NCBI GenBank assembly: GCA_050260415.1 | Contig: JBLNCE010000173.1 | Location: forward strand, 1 to 63,973 | Length of the DNA stretch: 63,973 bases | Direction of reading: 5' to 3' | From: JBLNCE01 sp050260415 | GTDB taxonomy: Bacteria; Bacillota; UBA4882; JAAYXC01 | In this document: in pieces, positions 16,581 to 25,490 of the stretch | Position numbering within the stretch: the first letter of the stretch is position 1 | Layout: the number at the start of each line of letters is the position of its first letter | Position numbers and translations under genes: made by a program | The notes under the pieces: generated by a model | Seen by the model: only the letters and a program-made list of their open reading frames with translations | Databases searched by the model: none | Told to the model about the DNA's origin: nothing

Positions 16581-17759
16581 TTACTGCAGGCTAAGCCAGA
16601 AATCGGTCACTTTCTGGTAGTCTTTGAGGATGGCGTTCACATCCGGGTTCCACATGTTGCGCTCGGCCAGGGTCGGCGTGCCCGCGGGCGGCGGGACGTC
16701 GGCGCGGCCCATGATGCAGCCGGGCTCGTAGAACGGCACCGCGCCCTGGCCGCCTTTCTCGTCCCCCATGATCCAGCGGATGAAGAGTTTGGCCGCGTTC
16801 GGATGCGGACTCAGGGTGCCGATCCCCAGATAAGTCGGCGAGTTCATGCCCTCGATCGGCGAGATGCCCTTGGCGTAGGCCATCTTGTAGCCTTTTTGGC
16901 CGACCTCGCGCATCTTGTCGAAAGCGGTCATGCCGATGGGGGGATCCGTCTGACCCTTGGTCCCGACCGCCTTGGAGATGTCGCCGTCGGATTTGGTCAG
17001 GACGAGCCCGTTCTTCACGAGGGCCTTGATGAACTCATAGCCCGCGTTGGGCGTGGTCAACGCGATCTTCTTGCCGAAGACTTTCTCGTAGTCCTTGGCA
17101 AAGGCGTCGGCATGCTGCGTGATCGCCACGAGAAACATCATGTTGGCCGCCGAAAGCATCGGGTCTTTCAAGAGTACTTTACCCTTGTATTTCTCGGTGG
17201 TCAGATCCCACCAGGACTTGATGGGGCAGCTCTGGTTCACTTCCGTGTTGTAGAGCACGACCCGGGCCGTCACGTAGCAGGTCAGCAGCGGATTGGCCAG
17301 GTTCTTCGGCACTTTCGTCGCCAGGTCGCTCGGGACGAAGTTCCAGATGTACTTGTTCGCCAGCAGATTGCCGATCATGAGGGACGGATCCTCGTTCAGG
17401 ACCACGTCCATGTTGAAGATGCCGGCGTCCTGCTCCTTCATGATCTTCGTCACGATGTCCGCCGAGGCCATGTCGTAGGTTTCGACGGTGACGCCCGGAT
17501 ACTGGGCCTCAAAAGTCTTCTTCACTTCCGGGATCCGGCTGGAAACCGAGTAGACGACCACTTTCTTCTCCAGTTTGGCGGCGGCATAGAGGGCGTCGTA
17601 ATCCGTCTTCGCCGGGGTGTACTTATCCAGCTTGGCCTTCCTGAGCCAGCTGTTGAGTTGACTGTCGCTCACCTTGGCCGCGCTCGCTCCCAAGACGCTG
17701 AACACGAGCAACAGGGCGATCGACACGATGAACAATCTGCGTGCAAACCGGTTTTTCAT
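16581..17759 (-). CDS. ABC transporter substrate-binding protein (system 2)
   Basis: A 392-residue secreted binding protein. MKNRFARRL and a hydrophobic stretch to about residue 25 (VFSVLGASAA) form the signal peptide. The mature domain is ferric/sugar-phosphate type (VVVYSVSSRIPEVKKTFEAQYPG, YKGKVLLKDPMLS, PHPNAAKLFIRWIMG). The start at 17759 is chosen because the frame to 17822 adds only Arg-rich residues before the signal peptide. It is the last gene of the run permease, ATPase, two phosphatases, kelch, binding protein, and is the only binding protein available to system 2. Ligand unknown. Confidence 0.88.
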   Translation of the reverse strand: MKNRFARRLFIVSIALLLVFSVLGASAAKVSDSQLNSWLRKAKLDKYTPAKTDYDALYAAAKLEKKVVVYSVSSRIPEVKKTFEAQYPGVTVETYDMASADIVTKIMKEQDAGIFNMDVVLNEDPSLMIGNLLANKYIWNFVPSDLATKVPKNLANPLLTCYVTARVVLYNTEVNQSCPIKSWWDLTTEKYKGKVLLKDPMLSAANMMFLVAITQHADAFAKDYEKVFGKKIALTTPNAGYEFIKALVKNGLVLTKSDGDISKAVGTKGQTDPPIGMTAFDKMREVGQKGYKMAYAKGISPIEGMNSPTYLGIGTLSPHPNAAKLFIRWIMGDEKGGQGAVPFYEPGCIMGRADVPPPAGTPTLAERNMWNPDVNAILKDYQKVTDFWLSLQ

Positions 17760-17832
17760 GTCGTGCCGCCGGTATCGGCGGCGTCCCCCCTCTCTGATAA
17801 TGGCTGCTCGGGACTGATTCAAGGTCGCGTCT

Positions 17833-18825
17833 TTACTCGAACGTATCCAGGGCGGGATCGTAGATCTCCATGGAGGTTTCGAACTTGCCGTCCATGTTCT
17901 TGCCGGCGATGACGTAGATCTTGCCTTTGTACTCCACGACGCTGCCCTCGTTGCGAAGCGTCTTGAGCGCGGTCTTCGCCACTTTGCATGCGAAGGTCTT
18001 CGGGTCGAACTGCACGATCAAGGAAGAACCCTCGCCTTTGCCGGTAAGGATATAGGCCTTGTCCTTGACCATGACGATGCGGGGAACCTCCCACTCGAAG
18101 TCGAGGTCTTTCCCGGCCGACCAGGTATTGGTCCTGGTATCGAAGATCTCGATGGACCTGGTGGTCGCGTCGTCCTTGTTCGCGCCCTGGCCGGCAATGA
18201 TATAGACCTTGCTGCCCACCGCGAGGGCCCAGGCATCCTGGCGCGGGTTGGGCTGCGGCGCCATGGTCGACCATTTGCCGGTGCGCGTGTCATAGACGTC
18301 GACGTTCTTGGCGTAGTCGAACCCTTCGTTCTTGAGGGTCTCATCCTCGCCGCCGAAGAGGTAGATCTTGGTACCGACCACGGCGCCGGCACCGTCGTAA
18401 TGGTTCATGGTCGCCTGGCCCGGCAGCTCGTCCCAGGACTCCGTCTTGGGGTCAAAGACAAACGCCTTATAGTTGCGATCGGCCGGGTTGTAATACTTGC
18501 CGGCCAGGCAGTAGATCTTGCCCCTGACGGCGAAGATCTGCGAGCTATAGCCCGCAGGCGGACATGAATTCGGCCCCAGGGTCGTCCAGGTGTTGGTCTT
18601 CAGATCGAAAACCTCGATCGGGACGATGCCCACATTGACCTTCTTGTCCCCCTGGCCGCCCACCAGCCAGATCTTGTTATCCATGACGAACGCGCAGCAC
18701 TTGGCGCGCCCATACTTGTTAGGCGGTCCCAGAGTAATCGGGGACGCGGCCGCCATCACGCTGGCCGCCACCAGGACTACCGCAACCACACAGAGGGCAA
18801 GACGGATAAGCTTCATACTTCTCAT
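17833..18825 (-). CDS. Secreted kelch-repeat beta-propeller protein
   Basis: A 330-residue exported protein with a signal peptide (hydrophobic core LALCVVAVVLVAASVMA) and six kelch blades, marked by KIWLVGGQGDK, KIYCLAGKYY, KIYLFGGEDET, KVYIIAGQGA, KAYILTGKGE and KIYVIAGKN, each with a downstream W or F turn. Kelch propellers serve as binding scaffolds or, in some oxidases and mutarotases, as catalytic domains; no catalytic residues stand out. Wedged between a phosphatase (14 bases upstream) and the binding-protein gene, it may dock or present the substrate outside the cell. Of nearby start codons, the ATG at 18825 has the best spacing to AAAGGAG. Confidence 0.88.
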   Translation of the reverse strand: MRSMKLIRLALCVVAVVLVAASVMAAASPITLGPPNKYGRAKCCAFVMDNKIWLVGGQGDKKVNVGIVPIEVFDLKTNTWTTLGPNSCPPAGYSSQIFAVRGKIYCLAGKYYNPADRNYKAFVFDPKTESWDELPGQATMNHYDGAGAVVGTKIYLFGGEDETLKNEGFDYAKNVDVYDTRTGKWSTMAPQPNPRQDAWALAVGSKVYIIAGQGANKDDATTRSIEIFDTRTNTWSAGKDLDFEWEVPRIVMVKDKAYILTGKGEGSSLIVQFDPKTFACKVAKTALKTLRNEGSVVEYKGKIYVIAGKNMDGKFETSMEIYDPALDTFE

Positions 18826-18839
18826 GCTCATGCTCCTTT

Positions 18840-20021
18840 CTACTTGCGTGGCGTCACGGTGTACTCATCGAGAACGCTGCCGTTGGGGGCCAGGACCGTG
18901 GCCGCCATGCCGGTCTTGTTGATGCGATAGACGATCATGTGCTCCGTGGCGATGGCCTTGGCCGTGGTCCTGCTCGTACCCCATAGATACAGGGGTGCAC
19001 CAGCCCCACCCGTTACTTGGTGAACGATTCCTCCTTCCGTCGGTCTGTCGTTGAGCATCGGTACGGAACGTTCATAGAGATGGACATGCCCGCTGAAAAC
19101 CATGCTCACCCCGCCCGCCTCCACGATGGGGAGGAGAATATCCTTGGCCGAATCAGCGCTGTTCCAATCCGGCGAGGAGGCGTAGAACGGCTTGTGCAGG
19201 ACGAAGAACTTCCAGGGTGCATGGCTGGCGGCGAGGTCTTCCTTGATCCAAGGGATCTGCTCCATGATGTAATCCTTGGTGTTGTCGTAGATGACCGTGA
19301 AATGAGTCATCCCGAAGTCGAAGGAGTAATACCGCTCCGCGCCGGGCAGCACGAAGTTGTCGAAATACGCCTTGCCCGCCAACTCGTGATTGCCGTGGAT
19401 GGGCATGAGCGGCAGGTAGGGCAGGGAATCGGCGGCGTTGCCGAACCACAGGTTCCACTCGAGCTGGGTGCAGCCTTCGGTGGCGTCGCCCGTGAATAAG
19501 ACGAATCGGGCTCCCGCCTCCTTGGCCATGCGCATGAACTTGCCGAAGAGCGGGTAGGAGCCGCGGGAATCACCCATGACCACGAAGGTGAACCCGGCCT
19601 CCGGATCGGTCAACGGCGACTGGAACTGGTAGACCGGACTGGTCGCGCCGGCGCAGGAGATGACGTAATTATAAGCGGTGTTCGGTTCGAGACCCTTCAA
19701 GGTCGCGTCATACACGTTCACGGTCTCCCGCACGGATTTGAAACTGTGTTGCACCGGTTGCACCGTGATGAGACCGCCGCCGCTCGCCGGCTGCTCCTTG
19801 AGGCGCGCCGGCCAGGCCTTGAGCACCGCGTCCTTCACCACCTGGCTCGAACGCCAGGTGATCACCATCGAATCCGGCGTATCGGTAAAAGTCATATGTA
19901 CACATGAGATAGGCATGTCCGGGATGGGAACGTCCTGTCCAAAACCGATCGTGACTGACAGGAGCAGCGCGCAGATCCCCAAAGTGACCAGGATCGGTTT
20001 CCGAAGATCTTTCCTCGCCAT
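18840..20021 (-). CDS. Secreted purple acid phosphatase-like metallophosphoesterase 1
   Basis: A 393-residue exported enzyme: signal peptide to about residue 28, an N-terminal fibronectin-like purple acid phosphatase domain (VHMTFTDTPDSMVITWRSS to about 135), then a calcineurin-like catalytic domain with GDSRG (150-154), GDATE (178-182), GNHE (210-213), His276 and GHVH (311-314). These bind a dinuclear metal centre for phosphomonoester hydrolysis. The GDxxY tyrosine that gives purple enzymes their colour is absent. Some plant family members are phytases. It shares most motifs with the next gene, so the two are tandem duplicates. Confidence 0.9.
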   Translation of the reverse strand: MARKDLRKPILVTLGICALLLSVTIGFGQDVPIPDMPISCVHMTFTDTPDSMVITWRSSQVVKDAVLKAWPARLKEQPASGGGLITVQPVQHSFKSVRETVNVYDATLKGLEPNTAYNYVISCAGATSPVYQFQSPLTDPEAGFTFVVMGDSRGSYPLFGKFMRMAKEAGARFVLFTGDATEGCTQLEWNLWFGNAADSLPYLPLMPIHGNHELAGKAYFDNFVLPGAERYYSFDFGMTHFTVIYDNTKDYIMEQIPWIKEDLAASHAPWKFFVLHKPFYASSPDWNSADSAKDILLPIVEAGGVSMVFSGHVHLYERSVPMLNDRPTEGGIVHQVTGGAGAPLYLWGTSRTTAKAIATEHMIVYRINKTGMAATVLAPNGSVLDEYTVTPRK

Positions 20022-20148
20022 TTACCCGCCGTAGATCCCCCGCGGGAAATACGGCTTACCCCCCTTCTTGAGCCGTCTCTCAGCACATGGTCCTAAGAAT
20101 CCGGCGCGGTCGTCCACCTCCTTTTCTTATCCCGCAAACAAAGATACC

Positions 20149-20232
20149 CTCACCGCAGAGTCGCAAAGACGCGGAGGAAAAACGAAACGGCTTTGCTTGA
20201 CGCATTTCTCTGCGTCTCCGCGCCTCTGCGCG
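20149..20232. repeat. CGCAGAG/CTCTGCG inverted repeat
   Basis: CTCACCGCAGAGTCGCAAAG with the following bases to 20186 pairs imperfectly with TTTCTCTGCGTCTCCGCGCC and following bases (20205-20232). It fills the 260-base gap between the two phosphatase genes. Confidence 0.7.
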
Positions 20233-20240
20233 ATAATGAG

Positions 20241-20274
20241 CTTTTTCACAGCTCTCTTAGAAGCGTGTGAAAAA
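20241..20274. repeat. TTTTTCAC companion motif, self-inverted copy
   Basis: CTTTTTCACAGCTCTCTTAG (20241-20260) is followed at once by the inverted half GTGTGAAAAA (20265-20274), giving a short hairpin right after the second phosphatase stop at 20282. It directly adjoins the CTCTGCG repeat. Confidence 0.65.
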
Positions 20275-20281
20275 AACTCAT

Positions 20282-21469
20282 TTAATGCCGCTTGATCACC
20301 GCAAACTCGTCGATCGTGTTCCCGCTCGCGTCCTTGACGGTGCCAAAAACCTTATCGGCGGTAACATTGAGCATGACGAAATGATTCGCCACCGCGGACT
20401 TGGCCGTATAATCCGTGCCGGCCGTTTCGTCGAGCGGCGCGCCGGCGCCGCCGGAGACCACGTATACCACGCCGTTCTCCGCGGGCTTGCCGCCGATTAA
20501 CGGATAGGTCCGCTCGTAGGTGTGGCGATGACCGCTGAAGACCATAGCCGTCCCTGTTTCCTCGGCCGCTTTGGCGACCCCGTCCCTGATGGTCTCAAGA
20601 ATGTACGGCACCGACGCATACGGCGGTTTGTGCAAGGCGATGAATTTCCACGGCAAGGGCGAGGCCGCGAATTTGCCCTTCAGCCAGGGAATGGTTTCCT
20701 GCAGGATTTGATCCTCATTGCCGTCGTAAAGCACCCCGAATTGGGCCATGCCGTAGGTAAAATAGTAGTTTTTCTCCTCGGCGTTGGGATTCGGGAGCAA
20801 GAACTGCTCGAAATAGCACCGGGTCATCATCTCGTGGTTGCCGAGCAACGGCATAATCGGCAGATAAGGGAGCGTCTCGGCTCCGCCTTTGAACCACAGA
20901 TTCCACTCGGGCTGGGTGCCGCTGTCGGTCATGTCGCCGGTAAAGACGACGAACCGGGCGCCCGCCTCACGGGCCATCTTGATCAGTTTGCCGAACAGTC
21001 GATAATCTCCGCGGCAATCGCCCATGACGGCAAAAGAGAACGGGGTGTCGGCGCTTGACGGCGGCGATTGGAAGGAATAAACGGGAGATGCCGCGCCGCC
21101 GCAGGAGATCAGGTAATTGTAACCCGTATTCGGCTCCAGCCCCTTGAGGGTCGCGTCGTAGATGTTCACCGTTTCGCGCACGTATTTGTATGTATGTTGG
21201 TTGGGTTTGACCACGATAAGCTCTTTCCCGTTCTCCGGCATTGCTTTGAGGCGGGCCGGCCAGGCCTTGACCGCCGCGTCCCCGGTCGCCAGATTGGAAC
21301 GCCAGGTGACGACCATCGACATGGGATCATCGCCCAGCGTCAGATGGACGCAGGAGATTGGCGCTTCGGTAAACGGAACCTCTTGCCCCAGGGTGACACC
21401 CATCATCGATACGACGAGCGCGGTCAGCAACAGGGCAACCAGGAACGGCCGTATAAGACGTCTGTTCAT
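20282..21469 (-). CDS. Secreted purple acid phosphatase-like metallophosphoesterase 2
   Basis: A 395-residue paralog of the downstream phosphatase: signal peptide to about residue 29, fibronectin-like domain (VHLTLGDDPMSMVVTWRSN), then metal motifs GDCRG (150-154), GDMTD (178-182), GNHE (210-213), His280 and GHRH (313-316). As in its twin, the metal-ligand tyrosine after the second Asp is missing. It lies 66 bases downstream of the ABC ATPase gene, so phosphate-ester hydrolysis outside the cell and import are probably co-expressed. The substrate could be phytate, another inositol phosphate or a sugar phosphate. Confidence 0.9.
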   Translation of the reverse strand: MNRRLIRPFLVALLLTALVVSMMGVTLGQEVPFTEAPISCVHLTLGDDPMSMVVTWRSNLATGDAAVKAWPARLKAMPENGKELIVVKPNQHTYKYVRETVNIYDATLKGLEPNTGYNYLISCGGAASPVYSFQSPPSSADTPFSFAVMGDCRGDYRLFGKLIKMAREAGARFVVFTGDMTDSGTQPEWNLWFKGGAETLPYLPIMPLLGNHEMMTRCYFEQFLLPNPNAEEKNYYFTYGMAQFGVLYDGNEDQILQETIPWLKGKFAASPLPWKFIALHKPPYASVPYILETIRDGVAKAAEETGTAMVFSGHRHTYERTYPLIGGKPAENGVVYVVSGGAGAPLDETAGTDYTAKSAVANHFVMLNVTADKVFGTVKDASGNTIDEFAVIKRH

Positions 21470-21535
21470 GATTCTGTTCGCCGCGAATCCCTTGGCGGGA
21501 AGCGCGGCCCTCCCTCCTTCGCGCGTTTTCTGGTT

Positions 21536-22690
21536 CTAAACCATACTGCTGAGACGCCTGCCGCTCTCCGCATCAAACACATCCAGGCGCCGCTTGGTGT
21601 AGAGAGTCACAACCTGATCCGGGTCGTAATCGGATTGCGCCGGACATCTGGCTACCAGGGAGATCCCCTCGCGCTGGAGTTCGAGCAGGGTCTCACCGGC
21701 CATCGGCAGAGCGGCGTAGACCGCGTATCGGCCTAGATTGAACCTATTACCGGCGGCGGCCGGTTCCGCGTCCGTGGCCACTTCGATGTCCTCGGGCCTG
21801 ACGCCGAGGACGACCTTCTTGGGCAGTCGGGTATGTTCCGCGGGGAGATTCAGCGCCGCCGGGGGAAGGTCGACGATTCCCCCGACTTTGACGGCGAATC
21901 CGCCGGAGGCCGGATCGCCGGCGATCGTTTCGCCTGGGATGAGATTGATCTTGGGGTTGCCGATGAAGCCGGCGACGAAGATATTGGCGGGATGATAGTA
22001 TAGCCCTTCGGGTGTATCGACTTGTTGAAGCTCGCCGCGGTTCATGATGGCGATGCGGGTCGAGATGGCCATCGCTTCCTGCTGGTCATGGGTGACGTAG
22101 ATGATGGTCGCCCCGGTTTGGTCGGGGAGCCGTTTGATCTCCGACCGCATCTCCAGGCGCAGCTTGGCATCGAGGTTGGATAACGGCTCGTCCAGCAGGA
22201 GCAGGCTCGGTTTGAACGCCAGCATCCTGGCGAAGGAGACGCGCTGTTGCTGGCCGCCGGAAAGCTCCGCCGGGTAACGCTTGGTGTATTCGGCGATGCG
22301 CAGTCTTGCCAAAGTATCCATGACGATCTCGTGGATCTTCTTCTCGCCCAGCGGGGGTTTCTGGCTCCGCAAGCCGAAGGCCACGTTTTCGTAGACCGTC
22401 ATGTGCGGCCAGAGGGCGTAGCTCTGGAACACCAGGCCGATCCGGCGTTTGGCCGGCGGGAGACAGATGTTCCGCGCCGAGGAGTAGACGATCTTCCCAT
22501 CGATCAGGATCTCGCCGGAAGTGGGCTCCTGCAGGCCGGCGATCATGCGCAAGGTAGTGGTTTTCCCGCACCCTGACGGTCCCAAGAGGGAGAATACCTC
22601 GTTCTCCTTGATGTCCAGCATGACATTTTTGACCGCGTCTTCTTCAGTGCCGTATCGCTTGCATAATTCGATCAGCTCTACCTTGCTCAC
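21536..22690 (-). CDS. ABC transporter ATP-binding protein (system 2)
   Basis: A 384-residue importer ATPase: Walker A GPSGCGKTTTLRM near residue 40, LSGGQQQRVSFARML, Walker B LLLLDEPLSNLDAKL, THDQQEAM, and a TOBE-type C-terminal domain. The start is GTG at 22690, six bases after GGAGGG and two bases past the permease stop. The open frame continues to 22975, but that extension lies inside the permease gene and is Arg/His-rich shadow sequence. It pairs with the permease at 22693-24549 and probably the binding protein at 16581. Confidence 0.93.
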   Translation of the reverse strand: MSKVELIELCKRYGTEEDAVKNVMLDIKENEVFSLLGPSGCGKTTTLRMIAGLQEPTSGEILIDGKIVYSSARNICLPPAKRRIGLVFQSYALWPHMTVYENVAFGLRSQKPPLGEKKIHEIVMDTLARLRIAEYTKRYPAELSGGQQQRVSFARMLAFKPSLLLLDEPLSNLDAKLRLEMRSEIKRLPDQTGATIIYVTHDQQEAMAISTRIAIMNRGELQQVDTPEGLYYHPANIFVAGFIGNPKINLIPGETIAGDPASGGFAVKVGGIVDLPPAALNLPAEHTRLPKKVVLGVRPEDIEVATDAEPAAAGNRFNLGRYAVYAALPMAGETLLELQREGISLVARCPAQSDYDPDQVVTLYTKRRLDVFDAESGRRLSSMV

Positions 22691-22692
22691 GT

Positions 22693-24549
22693 TCAGCCCT
22701 CCGATCTGATAATCTTGGCTTTGTTGAACCGGGACGCCAGGGCGTTCATGAGGAATACGACGGCGATAATGATAACGGCGATCGCGTTCATGAATTGGTA
22801 GAAACCGGTCTCGGCGTAGCGGAAGGTCAAGGTGGTCAAGGTCCGATTGGCCGGCGTCACCAACAGGATGATCAGGTCGAGTTCGCGCATCATGGTGGAA
22901 AAGGCCAGGATGAACCCGGACACCAACCCGCCGCGCGCCAGCGGCACGATGATCCTGGCGAAGCGCCGCCACCACGGAACCCCGAGCACCAGCGAGGCCT
23001 CTTCCAGGCTGCGGTCGATCTGCACCATCGACGCCGACCCGGACCGGGCGGCATAGGTGATGTTCTTGCCCACGCAGACCAGGACCAGGATGGTGAATGT
23101 CCCGTAGAGCGCGGGCCAGAACGGGCCGGCCTGGGCGAACATGGACAGATAGATGGCGGCGAAGGATATCCCCGGGATCAGGAACGGCAGGAAGGTGATA
23201 TGGTCGAGTATCTTGGCGATCTTGCCGCCCCAGGCGATGACGTAGCCGATGAACATGCCCAGGATACCCGTGATGCCGGCGGTCAGGAACGAGAGCAGGA
23301 CGCTCTTCCAGAGCGCGGAGGAAAACGCGGGGCTATGGATTAATCCAGGTTCGCCTTCCGCGATACGTTTATCGCTCCCGCCGAGCCAGTAGTGAAGGGT
23401 GAAGTTGCTCAGGCTGTAGTTCCCGTCGCGCAGCATGAACGTTTCGTACAGGAGCAGGCCGCACGGCACAAGCACGCAGACCAGAAGAAAGAGGCAGACC
23501 GCGATGAGGATCGGGGAACCGGCCCGCCCCAGTTTCGTCAGGTGGATCCTCGTCCCCTGGCCGGAGATCGTGGCATAGCTCTTCCGCTTGCCGGTCAGCA
23601 AGTTGCTGGCGGCAATGGCCACCGTGGCCAAGACGATCAGGAGCAGCGCCAGGATGAAACCGATCGCGGTACGCCCCGAACCAATGCAGTTGAAAAGCAT
23701 CGTGGAAAGGGTGTAGTACTTGACCGGCAGGCCCAGGAAGGACGGAGCGCCGAACGACCCAATCGTCCGGGCGAAGATGAGGGCGAAAGACGATATTAAG
23801 GCCGGCAGAACCAGCGGAAAAGTGATCCGGGTCAGTATCTTCCGGCGGCTCACGCCGAGGATCTCCGCGGTCTCCTCCAATTGGGAATCCAAGGAGGTCA
23901 AGGCGGCGGAGACCAGAATATAAGCATACGGTAGATAGTGCAGGGTCAATACGACGACCATGGGCAACGGGCCGTAGGAGACCCAGTCCGGCGGCGAGAC
24001 GTGGAACAGATACTCGAATAGACCCGGCGCGCCGCCCAGTTTTCTGTTCTTGAACAGCGTCATCCAGGCGAAGGAAAGCGTCCAGGCGGGCATCATATAG
24101 GTGATCGGGACGATCAGACCGATGAGTTTCCGGCCCGGGAGGTCCGTCCTCGTTACCAGCCAGGCCAAAAAGGAGCCGATACCAAGCCCGAAGATGGTGA
24201 CGAAGAACGTGATGGTCAACGTATGTATGAAGGGTTTGACCAGAACGGCCTGGGTGATGATACTGGCGAAAGTCTTCTGGTAATAATACAGCGTGAACTT
24301 GCCCGCCACGGCGCCGGGCGTGAAACGGGCGTCCATGCTTTGCCAGGTCGCGGTCCCGCCGATGATCTGGAAGAACGGAATCAACACGAGAAAGGTAAAG
24401 ATAAAGATCAGCACCGCGCCAATAACCCAGCTCGGGGTGGTAAGCTTTCTTCGCGCCCGCGCCGCCAACCCCGCCCACCAACCGCCTTTTTCCGGCGCCG
24501 GGGGGGAAGTGGCCGCCTTATTGCCAAGCCCTGCAGAAGACCATGCCAT
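22693..24549 (-). CDS. ABC transporter permease, two fused membrane domains (system 2)
   Basis: A 618-residue permease with two binding-protein-dependent transport domains, about 12 membrane segments. EAA loops are SLDSQLEETAEILGVSRRK in the first half and IDRSLEEASLVLGVPWWRR in the second. A soluble stretch with no hydrophobic segment lies near residues 390-420. It is related to, but clearly diverged from, the system 1 permease, so the two transporters are not a recent duplication. Start: an ATG at 24549, nine bases after AAAGG; the ATG at 24558 touches the ribosome site. Confidence 0.92.
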   Translation of the reverse strand: MAWSSAGLGNKAATSPPAPEKGGWWAGLAARARRKLTTPSWVIGAVLIFIFTFLVLIPFFQIIGGTATWQSMDARFTPGAVAGKFTLYYYQKTFASIITQAVLVKPFIHTLTITFFVTIFGLGIGSFLAWLVTRTDLPGRKLIGLIVPITYMMPAWTLSFAWMTLFKNRKLGGAPGLFEYLFHVSPPDWVSYGPLPMVVVLTLHYLPYAYILVSAALTSLDSQLEETAEILGVSRRKILTRITFPLVLPALISSFALIFARTIGSFGAPSFLGLPVKYYTLSTMLFNCIGSGRTAIGFILALLLIVLATVAIAASNLLTGKRKSYATISGQGTRIHLTKLGRAGSPILIAVCLFLLVCVLVPCGLLLYETFMLRDGNYSLSNFTLHYWLGGSDKRIAEGEPGLIHSPAFSSALWKSVLLSFLTAGITGILGMFIGYVIAWGGKIAKILDHITFLPFLIPGISFAAIYLSMFAQAGPFWPALYGTFTILVLVCVGKNITYAARSGSASMVQIDRSLEEASLVLGVPWWRRFARIIVPLARGGLVSGFILAFSTMMRELDLIILLVTPANRTLTTLTFRYAETGFYQFMNAIAVIIIAVVFLMNALASRFNKAKIIRSEG

Positions 24550-24585
24550 ACCGTTCATCCTTTCTCGATGCAGATTTAGACCAGG

Positions 24586-25374
24586 TCAAGCACCCGATTC
24601 CCGGGCAAATCCGTCCAGCAGGGCGGGTATTTCCCCGAGTGATTCGACGATGGCGAAATTGCGCGCGATCTCCGGCGGAAAGCGATCCGGGTCAAACCGG
24701 TCGGACAATTGCGACCGAATGAAGATCGAACCGCGATAGCCGGCCTGGTATGCCCCGAGGATGTCGCGGGAATAGGTGTCGCCGACATAAACCACATCCG
24801 CGGGGTCGACGCCGGCAAGCTTCGCCGCTTCGAGGAAGATCGACGGATGCGGTTTACGCCGCCCGAAAAGGCAGGAAAGTAAGACAGGATAGACTACGTC
24901 GGCTAGGCGATATTTTTCGAGATTTACCAAGACCTGGGTCCGGCTCTGCGTGTTGCTGATCACACCGACGGCCAATCCTTGACTTTTCAGGGTCCGGATG
25001 GTTTCGACCGCCCCGGGGCGGAGTCGGCGCGCGTAGAATCTATTCTCCCAGAAGAAGGTGAGGAACTCCCCGAGTTCGCGCACCTTGGCGCGCGGGGCGT
25101 GCGGCTCCGGCAACAACCACTCCGACCAGATATCCTCGGGCGTCGCCTCCACCATGCCGTCCAGCGCCCAATCCTTATACGCGGACATGCCGGCCTCGAT
25201 TACGCCGAATAATTCCTCGGCCGTGAGGCCCAGCTCCAGATCCCGCGCCGCGAGTTCCACGCGCAAGTCCCGGCAGGCTTCCAGCCGCATTTGACGGTCG
25301 TATTGAAGATCCTCGAGGGTCCCCCCCATATCAAAGAAAACGGCCCTGATCTCTCTCGCTGATATGTTCACCAC
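24586..25374 (-). CDS. HAD-superfamily phosphatase
   Basis: A 262-residue haloacid-dehalogenase-fold hydrolase. Motif I FFDMGGTLED near residue 14 has the nucleophile Asp but Gly in place of the usual acid/base Asp (DMGGT instead of DxDGT), motif II is ISNTQSRT, motif III Lys in GRRKPHPSIF, and motif IV VVYVGDTYSRD. A cap domain lies between motifs I and II. Likely a cytoplasmic phosphatase acting on an imported sugar or inositol phosphate; the altered motif I may reduce or redirect activity. It leads directly into system 2 (36 bases). Confidence 0.88.
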   Translation of the reverse strand: MVNISAREIRAVFFDMGGTLEDLQYDRQMRLEACRDLRVELAARDLELGLTAEELFGVIEAGMSAYKDWALDGMVEATPEDIWSEWLLPEPHAPRAKVRELGEFLTFFWENRFYARRLRPGAVETIRTLKSQGLAVGVISNTQSRTQVLVNLEKYRLADVVYPVLLSCLFGRRKPHPSIFLEAAKLAGVDPADVVYVGDTYSRDILGAYQAGYRGSIFIRSQLSDRFDPDRFPPEIARNFAIVESLGEIPALLDGFARESGA

Positions 25375-25432
25375 TCCATTATCACGCTCGATTCTTCCTC
25401 CTTGAATCCGCCGGCGTCATCCCTCCAATTGA

Positions 25433-25462
25433 CATATGCGATTATCTCGCGTGAAGCATATG
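25433..25462. promoter_or_regulatory. CATATGC inverted repeat upstream of the HAD gene
   Basis: CATATGC (25433-25439) and GCATATG (25456-25462) face each other across 16 bases, about 60-90 bases before the HAD start and just after the LacI stop. It could be an operator for the HAD-ABC-phosphatase operon. No other copy was noticed. Confidence 0.4.
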
Positions 25463-25490
25463 ATTCTGAGACGGTGCTATGTTTGGACCG

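Noticed and set aside
22691..22975. Long N-terminal extension of the system 2 ATPase
   Set aside because: It lies inside the permease gene, is rich in Arg/His/Pro, and a well-placed GTG with GGAGGG exists at 22690.
16581..24549. Ferric-iron uptake as the role of the two ABC systems
   Set aside because: The fold class fits iron uptake, but no siderophore, Fur-box or iron-tyrosine ligand pattern was seen, and the neighbours are phosphatases and inositol enzymes. Not excluded, only less likely.
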